A stretch of DNA of 45,362 nucleotides from Bimuria novae-zelandiae CBS 107.79 (GCA_010015655.1 ML976682.1:738318-783679), one strand, 5' to 3'. Shown: positions 1 through 12,200, numbered from the stretch's first letter. Translations and numbers: made by a program. Notes: a model not told the origin generated them from the letters alone.

Positions 1-330
1 TTATCCTGTTCTCATACAAAAATGGCGGGTGGGCGGATCAATGTTGGTGGGCCGCGCGATGCGCGCTAAGGGTGGAGACACAATAAAAACGAGCTCCTTC
101 GTATTTCGCGCCAGCTCTTTCCCATCCGTCTCACGCTTCAGTTCCTTGTACATATTCTCCAGAATGTGTTAAGCGTAGTAGATGCGCAGGCCGGTCATCC
201 TTTAGGCTTGATACATACTCATCGAATAAGAGTGAATGGGCACGCGAGCGATGGCGTTCCGGTAGGCGACGCAAGAAAGGCGTGCAATCGGTTGCATATC
301 AGAAACTCTCCTAGCAGGTTTCAAAGAGCA
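1..330 (-). pseudogene. 3' end of a decayed gene of unknown family
   Basis: The minus strand carries a frame that stays coding-like from about position 330 to a TAA at 3-1. It ends in a segment with KELVFIVSPPLARI followed by RPTNIDPPTR. Two in-frame stops interrupt it, both TAA, at 204-202 and 171-169. The second falls in IYYA*HILENMYKEL, where a CAA glutamine codon would restore the frame, so a single C-to-T change is a simple explanation. The composition is ordinary genic, not AT-rich like the transposon blocks. I do not recognise the family. The piece is divergent to the transporter at 576. The alternative is a live gene with very small introns at the two stops, but I see no good splice pairs. 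Only the C-terminal ~100 codons are visible. Confidence 0.4.
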
Positions 331-575
331 GGGTTAAGGGGACACAAACGCCAGAGCAACTTGCATGATCGCACTGTGCACAGGAGCAAAATGATTCTAA
401 GGTTGGATGAGATGGTCGCCATGAGGTCGTGTTTCCGGGGAGACGTGCGAAGGAGCCCAGACGTGTTGCGGCTTGGCGTGCCCCACTTGACCCTCCGAGT
501 TCGCGTCGTCTTCGTCTCCCCGACGACACCTTCAAACGACCATGCAACGTGCTGCAAAGCATCAAATTCCCCATC

Positions 576-2454
576 ATGAAGCGGTATGAAGACGAACAAG
601 AGACTGTCACACTTCTTGGAGACAGCTCTCCTGCAGAAGAGCCGGACCTGAGACTGGACGACTCTCCCGCTGCTCCTGAGCAGGATTCATGCGAAGTTAT
701 CGAATTTGGACGAATCCACAATCTCAGCCATAAGATTCATATTTTCCATAGGGCTGCTTTGTTAGTTCAGGGCATACCGGTTTACGATATTCCATCATTC
801 ACGGAAGATGAGACCAGAGCTGTCCGAGCAGAATCCGAGAGCAAATGGAGACAACCGCTGCGCTTGTATTTAATCATCGTGGTGACAGTATTGGGTGCTA
901 TGGAACAGGGCTGGGTCCAAACGAGCATGAATGGGGTGAACCTTTACCTTCCTAAGGCTTTTAGCATCGATGCCGACACACCGCGCAACGACCTCATACT
1001 TGGAGTTATCAACTCTGGAATATATCTGAGTAACGGCCTACTCAGTGCTTGGCTCGTAACACCGCTCAACAAACGACTTGGTCGACGCGGTGCGGTTTTC
1101 AGCGCTGCCCTCTGCTCTCTCTTTTCGAACATTGGAGGGGCATTGACACAGAATTGGCAGCAATTGCTGTTATTCAGACTGATTCTGGGATGTGCTCTTG
1201 GAGTCATTTCCAGCACTTTGAATGTTTTTGCCGCAGAGTGCGTGCCGGCAGCCATCAGAGGCGGTCTGGCGGTCTCATGGCAGATGTTCTGTGCCTTTAG
1301 TATCTTCGTTGGCTTTGTTGCAAACGTGGCGGTGTATGCTTTCGGACCGAAAAACTGGCGTCTTCGACTGGCTGGTCCTTTTCTTTCAACTATTCTGCTG
1401 CTCGGTCTCATTTATGTCTGTCCCGAATCACTAGCATGGCATCTGAAACATGGAGGTCGCTACAATCTTGCTTACCGCTCACTCGTCAGACTACGCAATA
1501 CTGAACTTCAAGCGGCTGGAGACCCTTACTTGGTTTACTTGCAACGGCCAGCTAAAGCAAATATGGATGTGTCGTACCTCAAACATACTACGGAATTATT
1601 CATTGTGCCTCGAATCCGACGTGCAACGCTCGCAGTCTACACGGTCATGATCTCGCAACAGTTGTGCGGTATCAACATTATCTCGTTCTACAGCTCGACC
1701 ATCTTCGCCGACGCCAATTTCTCCACATTCGGCGCGCTTGTGGCATCTACTGTCTTCGGCTTTGTGAACTTTATTGGTGCGTCGCACCGACCCAGACGAA
1801 GCAACAGCATGCCATTTATCCCTCTTGCAGCACTATGTCAAAATTGGAATATTGTGTGTCGCTCTACGGTGGACGGCTTACTGTACTCAAATTCTTGACT
1901 TCGTACTGTAGCATACCCACATCCTTAATCCGATCTAGAGTTGACCTTGTTTAAGCGCATTCCCAGCCGTGTGGATGATGGATACCCTAGGCCGGCGATC
2001 ACTTCTCCTCCTTACACTACTGTTCATAGCTTTAACGATTCTCGCCGCGGGACTTTCTTTCAGCGTGTCAAACGAGAACCCTGCTCGTTTATGGTTGTTA
2101 GCGACTATGATCTACCTCTTTTGCGTCGAACATTCTCCGGGTATGGGTCCCGTGCCAGCAGCCTACAGCGCAGAAGTGTTCCCTTTATCTCACCGCGAAA
2201 TTGGCGTCAGCTCTGCCGTTGCGGTAACCAACATATGGGCAGCGGCTCTCTCACTAACGTTTCCCGCACTTGTCTCTACGCTAAGCTCGCAAGGGGCCTC
2301 TATTCTGTACGCTTTGCTAAACGTTGTTGCTCTTTGCCTGGTGTTTCTGTTCGTACCGGAGACGAGGTTGAAGAGGTTCGATGAACTGGATGAGGTATTT
2401 TCGGTCCCTACAAGGCAATTCGTGAAGTATCAGGTCACAGAGTACCTCCCTTAG
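576..2454 (+). CDS. MFS sugar-porter-family transporter (one intron)
   Basis: This is a plasma-membrane solute transporter of the major facilitator superfamily, sugar porter family (Sugar_tr). The ATG at 576 is the first in the coding frame; the frame is open further upstream but has no ATG. The cytosolic N-terminus is about 93 residues, followed by twelve membrane segments. Family motifs are in order: NKRLGRR (165-171), R201 followed by the AECVPAAIRGG signature (220-230), PES at 283, QQLCGIN (361-367, the TM7 sugar-binding motif), and after the intron DTLGRR, PAAYSAEVFP and PETR near the end. One intron interrupts it. Two in-frame splice pairs fit: 1781-1955 (keeps the family sequence AFPAVWMMD) or 1777-1966 (shortens it). 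These give about 567 or 562 residues, normal for the family. The intron is longer than others in the window. No frameshift or stop is seen. Sugar specificity cannot be read from sequence. A transposon starts 133 bp after the stop. Confidence 0.93.
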
Positions 2455-2587
2455 TGGATATGTTCTCAGGCAGGACAAGAGCGAGCTCAGGCTACTCGAA
2501 AGATCTGGCGAGTATCAAAAGCTCCAACAAGTCGAGGAGTGAATTTAGTTGTTTCAAGAAATCCCGAGATTACTATCGAATGGCTTA

Positions 2588-2656
2588 CTCGGCCCCTAGC
2601 GGCTGCTGCGCAGTTTCTCTCCGAGAAAGGCCGTGCTCCACACGGCCCTACTAGCT
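2588..2656 (+). repeat. Left terminal inverted repeat of the outermost transposon
   Basis: This 69-bp GC-rich terminus matches the reverse complement of 30365-30433 with three differences, all transitions. Weaker similarity runs about 25 bp further inward. It contains a hairpin with 8-bp arms, GGCCGTGC-TCC-rCACGGCC, which is perfect in the right-hand copy and has one RIP-type A in the left. It is preceded by the TA target site. Confidence 0.88.
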
Positions 2657-5047
2657 CAATATATAAACAAGGTTAATAAACAAGATATCGTAAAATACCA
2701 TTTATATAATAATATAAATAGTAATTTTATTACTAAGTATTTATTTCATTACTTAATATGTCTAGCTAGCTCGCTCTGACGTAAAAATTTGAAAACCTTT
2801 AAAATAAGAAAATATAGAGTCCTTATTATTACTACTAATTAAAGTAACTACCTGCTATGTCTTAGCAATAAAAAACTAATTATTTTATACTTATACTATT
2901 ACGAATTTAAGATTAAAGATAGGCGTAGACGTGACTCCTTTACGTTATAAGTACTATATAAGGATCTATACTATTACAGTTAACATACGTAACTTAAAGT
3001 TCTAAAATTAAGCTTTTTATAATAAAAGATTTTATCCTAACGTTACCTCTACGCTTTAATTATTATATAGATTTTTTATATAAACTTTAAAAGCGCTTAG
3101 CTAGCGCAAGGTTAGTAACTCCATACTCTTAACGCGTTAGTTTATCTACTAAAGTTCTATATATAAAGCTATTAAATATAGTTATATAAGACTTATTATG
3201 CATAATCAGGAGACTCTTATAATAACGCCTATTTAAGTTTTATCCTAGTTACGTACGTTTAATAGTATTCCTTTTTATATATTAAAATACTTTATAAGTG
3301 TCTCTTGTTAGCGCGCTACTATTGTAGCTTCTTATTTAATTATTTTATTAACTGCTTTTTTATATTTATCATCTAGTAATCCTCGGCATAATTAAAATTT
3401 TTACTAAAATTAAATATATATTAATTATACTTATAATACTTAGCGCGAGCCTGCTTAATAGTCTTTATTTAGTAAAAAGCTCACTCTAGGCCTACTATGT
3501 TATAGAGTATTATTAAGCTACTTTTAAATATTAAAATTATATCCCCTACTTACTCGGGCGATAGCTATTTTTTAAGTATATAACGTGTTCGGCAAGCGAG
3601 CGTCATATCCTACTAACTTCTTATGTCTTTATAGCGACCTATCTTAACAACGCAATAAGATAATAGTATAAAATTACTATACTAAATTAAATAGTATTTA
3701 TAGTATCCTTCTTACATGATTACACGTATAGCTAGTCTTCTTGCAGCGGCTATAGCGCGTTACAGCCTACTAACTAGTACTTAATTGCGTCCTACCTTAA
3801 TGCGTTTTGCTCTCTAGCTACTACTTAATATTTTTTAAGCAATAATCTCTTATACCTTTACCTTTATTAGGGTACCTTATTATTATTTCCGCTTCCTTTT
3901 TTTCTTTCTACGTATTATAGTAGCCTTATTAACCTTTTTAAGCCTTTTAATCTAATTACGTATAAGCGTACTTTTATAAGCTATTACCCTAGTGCCTTTT
4001 TTAAGCTAATTAAACACTATAATAATAAAAGCAGGTAATAAGCTTTTATACATTTAAATCTTATTATAAATTAATATTAATTAAGTCTCTATCTTACACG
4101 CGTGACTTGGTATTTTCACTTTTTATAAGGTAACTTTTAGTAAAGGTGGCATTAGCGTATAAAGCTTAATATTAAACTTTAATATTACTACCTCTAAATC
4201 GTGTAGGACTAGCCTAGCGCCTTAAAAGCTTATATAAATATTCTTATTTATAATTAATTATTTATAGACTACGCAAAAGGCTAGTAAAAACTCTAGTTTT
4301 ATAATATAGTTAATATAGTTACGTATTAGTCTTTTAATCTAGTAGCTATACACGCGCTTTAATGACGAAAAGTAATTAATATTAAGTAGCTATAAAAGGT
4401 ATAATAAATATAATAGTATATAAAGAGCATAAATATTATTCTCCTTATAAAGCTCTTAAAATTTAAGCAAGTTATAGCTTTTATAATTATTAAGTATAAT
4501 TAGCTAGCGCGCGCCTATTCTACGTTTTACTATATACTTAATAATGTACTTTAGCTACTCTAATCTAAGCTTATGAGTAGTCTAGCTATTATTACTAATA
4601 GCAAAAGCCTAATCGCGTAGTATAATATTATCTTAGTACTAAGTAGAGAGGTAATACTAGCTAGAGAAAATAATAAAGGGCAAGATTACTTCGTAGTATT
4701 AATTTTATAAATTACTACAGCCTACTTATAATTACCTAACTAAATAGCCTTTAGTCTACCTTGTCTCTTTAAGCTTATAATAACAAGCTAAGCTAATATT
4801 CTACCTGTTATAAAGCTAGTGTTATTAAGGTTATAAGTATTTTTATCATAAATACTCTAGGTGGCCTTCATGCGCGATATAAGCTTAAACTAATTTTTAA
4901 TAGCTTTTAAATCCTAATATAGAGCTTTTTATTAATTATATTGCTAATTAAATTATATAGTAAAACTATTTATTTGCTTAATAAAGTTACGTGGCTACTT
5001 TTCCTTAATCTTACTAGCGCCTTGCTTAGCGAGTAGCTTATCCGCTA

Positions 5048-6936
5048 CTCGCCCTACACGCTAACCGGAGGTTGGCCCTGCGCAGCCCAACGTAACTTCG
5101 TAGCCTAACGTAACTTTGTATAGAGAATTGAAATTAATCTAGTCTTTTGACAGCGTAGACTTTAATTATATAGGCTAATATACAGTGGAGTTAGTGTAGC
5201 AAGTAGGGCAGTATCTACAGTCATCTCTCTAAGAGATAGGACCTATTAGGGCTAATTTTATAGGCTCTGCAAGTGGGCGTCCTTATACGTTTTTATAGCC
5301 TTTCAAGTAACCTTTTAAGCCTTAAGCTCTATACGTTAATTAATTACTTATCGCGCTGCTTTAACGGTCACTACGCTACCTTTTTATACTAGCCTTTTAT
5401 CTTTAATCTACCTTTTTTAGCGTTGTTAAGCTACTATAGTAATATCTATAAGGTCGCGCTAGGCTAGCGCGAGACTATCGATTAGTAATTGCAAGCTTTC
5501 TAGGAATTTTGTAAGCCTCCTGCTTGATATATTGCTTCTCTCTAGGGCGCGCGACATTTTTTGATGCTGCCGCTGATATACTATAGGTGTATTGGCGATA
5601 GGGCTCGAATCAACAGCGGATAGAACTAATAGGGATAGCGTCTAGATAGGTGCTGGCAGCTTCATGTAAACAAGCTCTAGATTAAATAAAAAGATCCTAG
5701 CTTTCTCCTAGGCGCTTAGAATTGTGCTGCGCTTAAATGTATCTATCCTAATCCTATAGATCGCATGTAGAAATTCAACTTTATTAAAGTCTATGTAGCT
5801 AGTTCGGGTGGCTATCTCTATAGCCTTTTTGTAATTCTGCTTTAATGGCTAAAAACAGACGACGTCTAGAGGCTGCAGATAATGTAATAAATATAGCGAT
5901 AGTAAGAAGGGGAGTATCTTATAATTATCGCAGAACTGTATAAACTCGATAGTAAGGTGGCTACTAAATCTATTAAATATAAGTAATTACTATACGCCTT
6001 TCTAGCGCGCGCGCGTTTATATTTTAAAAAATTTTAGCTACTTTATTAAGATAGAGTTATTAGCGTATTCTAATATTAATATAGCAATTATATAGCTATT
6101 AGGCAGCGCCATATTTGTATACTAGTAATAAAGGTAATTAACGGCCTGTATAATAAGTATAGGTTTAAGCACCTCTCTATCGCTAGAGATTAATTTAATA
6201 CTCGTAATATAATTACGCAACGTCTCTAACGCAGAGATATAAGGATAATTAAACTCTATAGTAATAATCTATTAATTACTACTAACGCCTATGCGGAAGC
6301 CGGTTTTGTCCATATTATAGGTGTCTGATAGAGTGACGCCGTAGGTATATATTACCTTTTTAAGCTTAATAAAATAATAGCTGTAAGCTTTAAACGTCGC
6401 TATTACTATATAATTAATATGCTGCGACTTCTACTTTATGTAGCAATAGTCTGGATTTCTTAATAGCCATCGCGATAGCTAGTCCTTACTAAGTAAGAGA
6501 GCTCTACTATCGGGGTGCGCGTAATTAAGAATATATTAAGTAGCACCTTTTAACTATGGCATAAGGCATGGCATGCTAATAGTGTCGTAGCGACGTATAT
6601 ATGACTTTAGCGCTTTATCCTGGGTCTCTAAGAGTCGTAGATTCGTGCCGCTGCGGTTATAGCGGCTAATCTAGCCTCCAGCGCGCGCTCGAAGTCGCGA
6701 AACAGGCACGCTCTATTCGCGTGCTACAGCTGCAAAATTGGGTATTTCTAAGCTAGAAAAACTAGAGAGATAATCAGAGATACGCTCCTTAATTTTATAG
6801 CTCTTGCTATAATATTTAGGCATAGTTATAGGTTGTTTATTAAGAAAATAGAAAAATCCGCGATAAAAAGTTACGTTAGGCTACGAAGTTACGTTGGGCT
6901 GCGCAGGGCCAACCTCCGGTTGGCGTGTGGGGCGAG
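5048..6936 (-). mobile_element. Fot1-like transposon B (1,889 bp) nested in element A
   Basis: Inverted termini of about 70 bp (5048-5117 and 6867-6936) begin CTCGCCC and differ by two transitions near the ends. TA lies on both sides (5046-5047 and 6937-6938). The size is that of the classical Fot1 family. The termini include CCAACCTCCGG and GGGCTGCGCAGGGCC and remain GC-rich. The interior is only moderately AT-rich compared with its surroundings, so it may be the younger of the nested DNA transposons. One transposase frame fills the element. Confidence 0.93.
5162..6823 (-). pseudogene. Fot1-type transposase, full-length frame with about 30 in-frame stops
   Basis: The ATG is at 6823-6821 and the frame runs 554 codons to a TAA at 5164-5162, matching the length of Fot1 transposases (about 540 residues). 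There is no frameshift. About thirty in-frame stops are present, nearly all TAA or TAG, each explainable by C-to-T or G-to-A change of CAA, CAG, CGA or TGG. Visible landmarks are the start MPKYYSKSYKIKER (helix-turn-helix region), LSRWLLRNPDY, TYNMDKTGFRIGV (first catalytic Asp retained), SSHLTIEFIQFCDNYKILPF (the second Asp just before it is Asn), and LQPLDVVCF (third Asp retained). The C-terminus is lysine/arginine-rich. It is the clearest RIP-mutated gene in the window. Confidence 0.93.
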
Positions 6937-7289
6937 TATATCTCGCATAGCACCTAGCGTGGGCGGAAGTCCTCGCGAATCTTGGTTATGTATATGCCTA
7001 GTAATTACCTCCTCTTCTAGCTTAGTAAGCCTCTTTAAATTTAGTTTATAATTATGTCGCGTAGGCTTACTAGCGCGTTAGTAGTAGATTATTTTATTAA
7101 ATATATTAAAGACTATTATAGCGTTATAATAACTTTAGATTTTTTTGATTTAATAGATAAGGTAGAAAGCTAAATATCTGCTTTATTTAGCGCTATTCAA
7201 GTAACGTTGTGTGGAGCTATTATACGTTAAGCTGAGATAGTTGCGTAAACTTAGTAGGGTGCGGCGCTGGCTTGCCGGATACGTTATAT

Positions 7290-8440
7290 AATAGTTTTTT
7301 TTATAAATCAAGTATACGTATTATTTTTAGTGTACTTTAGCCTATCTTACTAGGTAATAGATAGAGCTATAGTATTAAAAAAGGCTAAGAGAGCTCTATA
7401 AATAGTAGTGTGCCTATAGTGCCTAGTAGCTAGCGGAGTAGGCACTTATACGTAAAAGAAGAGAGGCCCTTAAGTACTAAAAAAATGCTATCCTCTTCTT
7501 TATTAGGTAACTCTATAGTAGGCGTTAAGGGTATTTTTACGTTATTATTTTATCCTTTAGCGTACTCTACTACTTAAGTAGCTTTTTAAGCTTTTAAAGA
7601 CGTAATTACCTACTTAAAGTAAAAAGACGTTAAGTCTATTTTACGCTAGCCTTGCTTAATTATATAAAACTTAAACGCCTACCCTCTAACTTATACAAAG
7701 TTATTAAAAAATCCAAATATTTAATTTTAGTAGCTTTTATTTAAAAGGCAGAATTAAGTGTCTAAGCGTAATACTACTTTAAAGATTAAAAATAACATAC
7801 GTTAAGAGATTAAAGAGGATAAGTACTATATAAAGAAAGAGTAAAATGCTATATATAATTACGCTTAGCGTACTAAACAAATCCTATAATAAGGTAAAAT
7901 CTATAGCTATTAATAAGGACTAGGCTCTAGGCACTCTAGGCGCTTGTTATAATTATTTTATTGCACCATTTTATTAAACTATTTTATTTAGTCTACAGCT
8001 ATAAAGAAGTTATTAAGTACATTAAATACCTATTACTCTACGATTAACTTTACCGTGATAATAAGTATAGGCATAATTACTTAGCTATTTATGCAATAGC
8101 ACTCTATAAGTAAAGTAAGCTTTTAATTTATTATAGTAAGTATAAAGAGTTTACACCCGCGGCTTATATAGACGTAATACCCTTTTATAATACCTATACA
8201 GATTCCTATCTTATCTATATTATACTTAGTTATATTAAAAGTACTACGACGTTACTTATATACTTGTAACTTATTGAACTAGACTTAAAAGCTATTTGGA
8301 AACTAAGCTAATAAAATACCTAATTAACGCTAATGCGTAGTAAGTTATTATTTCTTTTATATACCTTTACTAATAGCGCGTTAGCCAGCTACTATATAAG
8401 CTTCTTTATAATACTAAATCTAACGTTGTTAATAGTGTTA
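7290..8440 (-). pseudogene. Pogo-type transposase relic of the outermost transposon
   Basis: On the minus strand the frame shows KYNIDKIGICIGI, matching the YNxDExGxxxG block around the first catalytic Asp of pogo/Tigger-type transposases. Next comes a segment in the position of the WVTVIECVCADG block (LLIECYCINSQVIMP), and then basic C-terminal sequence. Many TAA/TAG stops are present. The N-terminal part should lie beyond the gypsy-2 insertion, to the right of 28091, but I could not trace it there. Because this sequence is not inside element A or gypsy-2, it belongs to the transposon whose termini are at 2588 and 30433. Assignment to a subfamily is uncertain. Confidence 0.55.
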
Positions 8441-8686
8441 TGTGAGGACAAGCACAGTCTCCTGCATCTAGAGAAGTAGATGAGGTAAGTAGGCTCTATT
8501 TCAGCTACACTAAGATGAGGAGACTGTAAGTACATAGGCTCGTAGCGCTTTTGTGCGCTCGTCCGAGCGGAACTACTATCCATCTAAGGTAACTGCGCTG
8601 GGTGCGCGAGCAGCCGCACCAGGGCGTAAGGTAGTTGCGTCTCGTACGCGAGGTCATGTGACCTGCCAGCATTCCAGGGCGTTACA
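8441..8686 (-). repeat. 3' LTR of gypsy-2 (R-LTR family)
   Basis: The copy begins TGTGAGGAC and ends GTTACA on the plus strand. It belongs to the same family as 17489-17757, 24427-24678, 27847-28091 and 34769-35020. It stays GC-rich in the middle (GCGCTTTTGTGCGCTCGTCC) while flanked by AT-rich sequence. Confidence 0.8.
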
Positions 8687-8976
8687 TTACCCCCTCTAAG
8701 GTGGGCTTGGTCCCCTAAGTCTATTATGCTAATTCCTTCTTCTTGTCTTATTTTACGCTCGTATTTATAGCTTAATCATTTTTTAAGTGCCTACTAGTTT
8801 TATACGCTTATAGCTATGCGTCTAATTATAATAGTAAGTTAGGTTTTTTTAAGTAAGCGTAATAATAATTTTTTACCTAATAAGGCGCTTCCTTAAACCC
8901 TTAAGCGTTATACTAGGTAGGGTTAAAATTATAAGTAGTCTAAGAGTTCTTATAGTATTGGCGTTTATAATATATA

Positions 8977-9191
8977 TGTGAGGGATAAGACCTTAAAGAA
9001 CCCTTAATAAAATCTTAGAAAACCCTAAGCACGTAATTACCTAATTAAAAATTAGATATAAGTTTATCTAAATAGATTATCTACGCTAAGCTACCTCCTT
9101 ATTTTAAGTTCTAAGCAATATTTAAAGCTCCTTAGCTAATATAACTTTTTAGTATTTTATAGCACCTGCTCCTCGAGCGTAGCCTCTTATA
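8977..9191 (+). repeat. 5' LTR of gypsy-1
   Basis: This 215-bp copy matches 21867-22081 throughout, including ACCTGCTCCTCGAGCGTAG near the 3' end. Differences are mainly transitions. It starts with TG and ends with TA, where CA is expected. Confidence 0.88.
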
Positions 9192-9221
9192 TTTTATATT
9201 AGCTCCATATACTGTCCCTAT

Positions 9222-12200
9222 GCGAGCATTAACTAACGTTAAGTTCAATATTATTAAGCCTGTAGATAAAAAGATAAAACTATAAAACTAATAATTATTA
9301 AGCGAAAAGCAGAGGCCTGCACGATATAAATAAAATACTACTTTTAAACTACTTTTAGAATAAAGAAGCTATTAAATAATCCTTTAAGGCTAAAAATAAG
9401 GAAAAAATAAAAAATTAAAATACTAGGTGCCTTAAAATAGCACACTATATAGTGCCTAAAATAGGGTTAGATAATAGAAGACTAAGCCTAGTTAATTAAT
9501 AACATAACTATCTACGCTATTAAGAAGTTACAAGGTAGTTAAACTAATAAATAGGTAAAAGCTAGTATACGTAAAATACTAGCCTAAAATAATTAGCTAT
9601 CCTTAGCTATTAATATATACTTATAATAAGTATTAGCTAACGCATAGAAATAAATAAGGCCCTTAAGGGCGCCCCTTTTGCTAGCAGATATATTACCTAA
9701 ATCCTAATTAGCCTAGTAGGAAATAGCAAAAGTAATATAGTTAATATTTTATTACTAGAAGTACTTAAGGATTAGGCCTCCCTAGTACCCCTTATAGCTT
9801 TGCCTATCTAACTAATACCTACGATACTAATTGCCATTTTAAAGGCAGAGTAGTTAAACCCTAAGCTCTTTAATAAAGACTAGAGCAAGTACGTAGCCTT
9901 TCGTTATAAAATATAAAAAAAGCTACGCTATAATTTTAAAGGATAATTAAAATAAATTAAAATTACTTATATAGTCAAGAGGTATACGATAGGAGCGGTT
10001 AAAGTAGTAATACATTAAGCAACTACTTATTAGGCTACTAGTAGTACTTAAGACGCCTAGGCCTTTTTTAATTAATAATTTAATAATTCTTTATTATAAA
10101 CTAATATCCGCGATTAACTAAGCAGGATTAATTAAGATAGATAGCTAGTAAAAAATTACCTTTATAAGTTTAACTAATTAGTGCTTAAAACCCACGAACC
10201 CTATAGCACAACTAATAAAACAATTTTTTCTTAAAAGTACTTAACTAGGAGGTTAAAAAGAGCTTAGTAGCTATAGATATAATAAAGACCTTAATATTTA
10301 AAGATTATGCTACGTAGGCTATTAGTATTACAGATAAATTTTATAAAGTTAGCCTAAATAGGATACTAATACTCTAAACTATAATTAAATAATAATCTAA
10401 CTAGTTATCGCCCTCTCTTAAGCCTATAGACTAGAAGCCTGTACGAGTAAACTAAATAGTAGTTAGATAAGAAATAGTACTTAAGCTAATATCAAAAGAG
10501 CGCTTGCGTTATAAGGAAAAATAACTTTATTTTTACTATAAATAGCTAGGGTATATTACTTAAGGATGTCACCAACTCCCTACTCATTAAAAAGAGCTAC
10601 TTAGAGAGCACGCGGTAAGGGTGTCTAAAGCTAGGCTAAGAATACTAAAGGTAAAGAATAAGCTATTTAACGTTAAATTAAGAAAAGAGTAGTCCCTAGC
10701 TAAATTTGCCGCTAGGGACAAGAAGTAGCCTAAATAATACTTAAAAATAAGTAAAAAAAATGTAAAGAGAAGTATATAAGGTTATTACCTCTTATTATAC
10801 ACGAAATAGTTAATAAAACCTATATTATTTTTATATTTCTTAATAGTGTATACCTAACCAACTTAACTATATTTAAGAATTTTATTTAATAAGCGAAACT
10901 AGAGCGCTTTAAGATTACTTTTATTACTATTAAGAGAATTAACGGAATCCTAACTACTATACGAGTAGTAGTTAAGTATAAAATTCATTTATAGATATAT
11001 ATAGATAGGTTAGGTATATAAGACTAGCAATAATTTAGATAACGTTATCCTAGAAAAGAGCTAAATAAATAAAAATAAAATTACTATCGCACTAGCTTAG
11101 AAGTTAGTGTATCTTTACTTAAAAGAAATATAAATTAGGAGTACTAAAGGGAAGCTTCTTTTAAATAATATAATATAGATTAGTGCTATATTCTTTTAAC
11201 TATTTATTAAGAAGTCTAAAGTCCCCGTAGGCAAAGTCTAAATCTTTATAGTCTTAATAGCTAATATTAATAAGTCCCTCGCACCTAAGCTAAATATTAA
11301 CGTACTATTACTAGTCCTAAAGTAATAAAAAAAGTATATCACTCTATTTAATCTAAAGAGAGTAGACGCCCTACACGCTATCTAAAATAGAATTAACTAC
11401 GCTATTAAACTAGTTGAGAAGGATAATAAGAGGTCTAAACCTTTATAAGGGCTACTATATAGCATGTTAAATAGAGAGCTTCTTGTCTTTTAGAAGGAAT
11501 TACTATTCTTGCTAAATAAGAAATATATTTAGTTAAGTAATTCGCTTGCTACATTACTAGTCCTATTTATAAAGAAATCTAAAGGAGGTCTTTAATTATA
11601 CGTTAGATATTAGGCCCTAAATACGTTAATTAAAAAGAATCGCTACCTACTTCCTCCAATTTAAAAGACTCTCTAAAATATTATAAAAGCAAAATGTTTT
11701 ACTAAGCTTAACGTTATCACTACTTTCTATAAGATTAGGATAATAGAAGATAATAAGTAACTAATAGCGTTTTAAACGCGCTTTACACTATATAAATAGC
11801 TTATTACACTATTTAGTTTAGTAAACGCTCGAAGCCACTTTTAGAGGTATATTAACTAGATACTATGCGAGTTTCTAGACAATTTCTGCATGGCATACCT
11901 AGACAATATCCTTATCTACATAAATAGCTCTATAAACAAGCATCGGGCGCAAGTGTATCAGGTTCTATATAAGTTAAGTAAAGTAAAACAGGATTATTTG
12001 TTAATATCTATAGGTATAAATTTAAATTAAGGACTACTAAGTATCTAGGCTTTATTATTAAGGCTAGAAAAGGAATTCGAATAGACCATAAAAAGGTTAA
12101 AGTAATTAGGGAATAAAAGGCTTTAATAAACGTTAAAGGCGTCTAATTATTCCTTAGATTTATAAGCTTATAGTAAAAATTTATTAAGGATTTTCCTAGT

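Larger units (their letters stand above)
3613..7240 (-). pseudogene. Pogo/Fot1-type DDE transposase relic of element A (split by element B)
   Basis: The N-terminal part is 7240-6939 and the rest is 5045-3613, with element B between them. The upstream half shows the helix-turn-helix end of the DNA-binding region, with ITKIREDFRPR before the break. After it come IKSWFKL-like sequence, TYNLNNTSF, then LIILNNYKSY, LLQLLNINYFSSLKR and a long C-terminal tail with FRGARLVLHDLEVV. In live relatives these blocks read YNFDETGF, LILDGHGSH and LQPLDVGCF, so the three catalytic aspartates are all asparagine here. There are dozens of TAA/TAG stops but no clear frameshift. It is non-functional, mutated by RIP. 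Confidence 0.8.
3583..7284 (-). mobile_element. Nested pogo-type transposon A, itself interrupted by element B
   Basis: Inverted termini of about 33 bp, ACGTxTxCGGCAAGC, lie at 3583-3615 and 7252-7284, and both are flanked by TA. Removing the nested 1,889-bp element B and its TA leaves about 1.8 kb, the normal size for this superfamily. The differences between the two termini are mostly transitions. The transposase lies on the minus strand (6939 to about 7240, then 3613-5045). Its sequence reads smoothly from one side of element B to the other, which proves the nesting. Confidence 0.78.

Noticed and set aside
944..1411. Open frame of 155 codons on the minus strand
   Set aside because: It lies antisense to the MFS transporter core, whose motifs are unmistakable; it has no family features.
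7300..8440. DUF3435 recombinase (Starship captain) at the left end of AT block 1
   Set aside because: I looked for one here because of the large bracketed block, but the minus strand reads as a pogo-type transposase (YNIDKIG block) and the flanks are TA with inverted termini.
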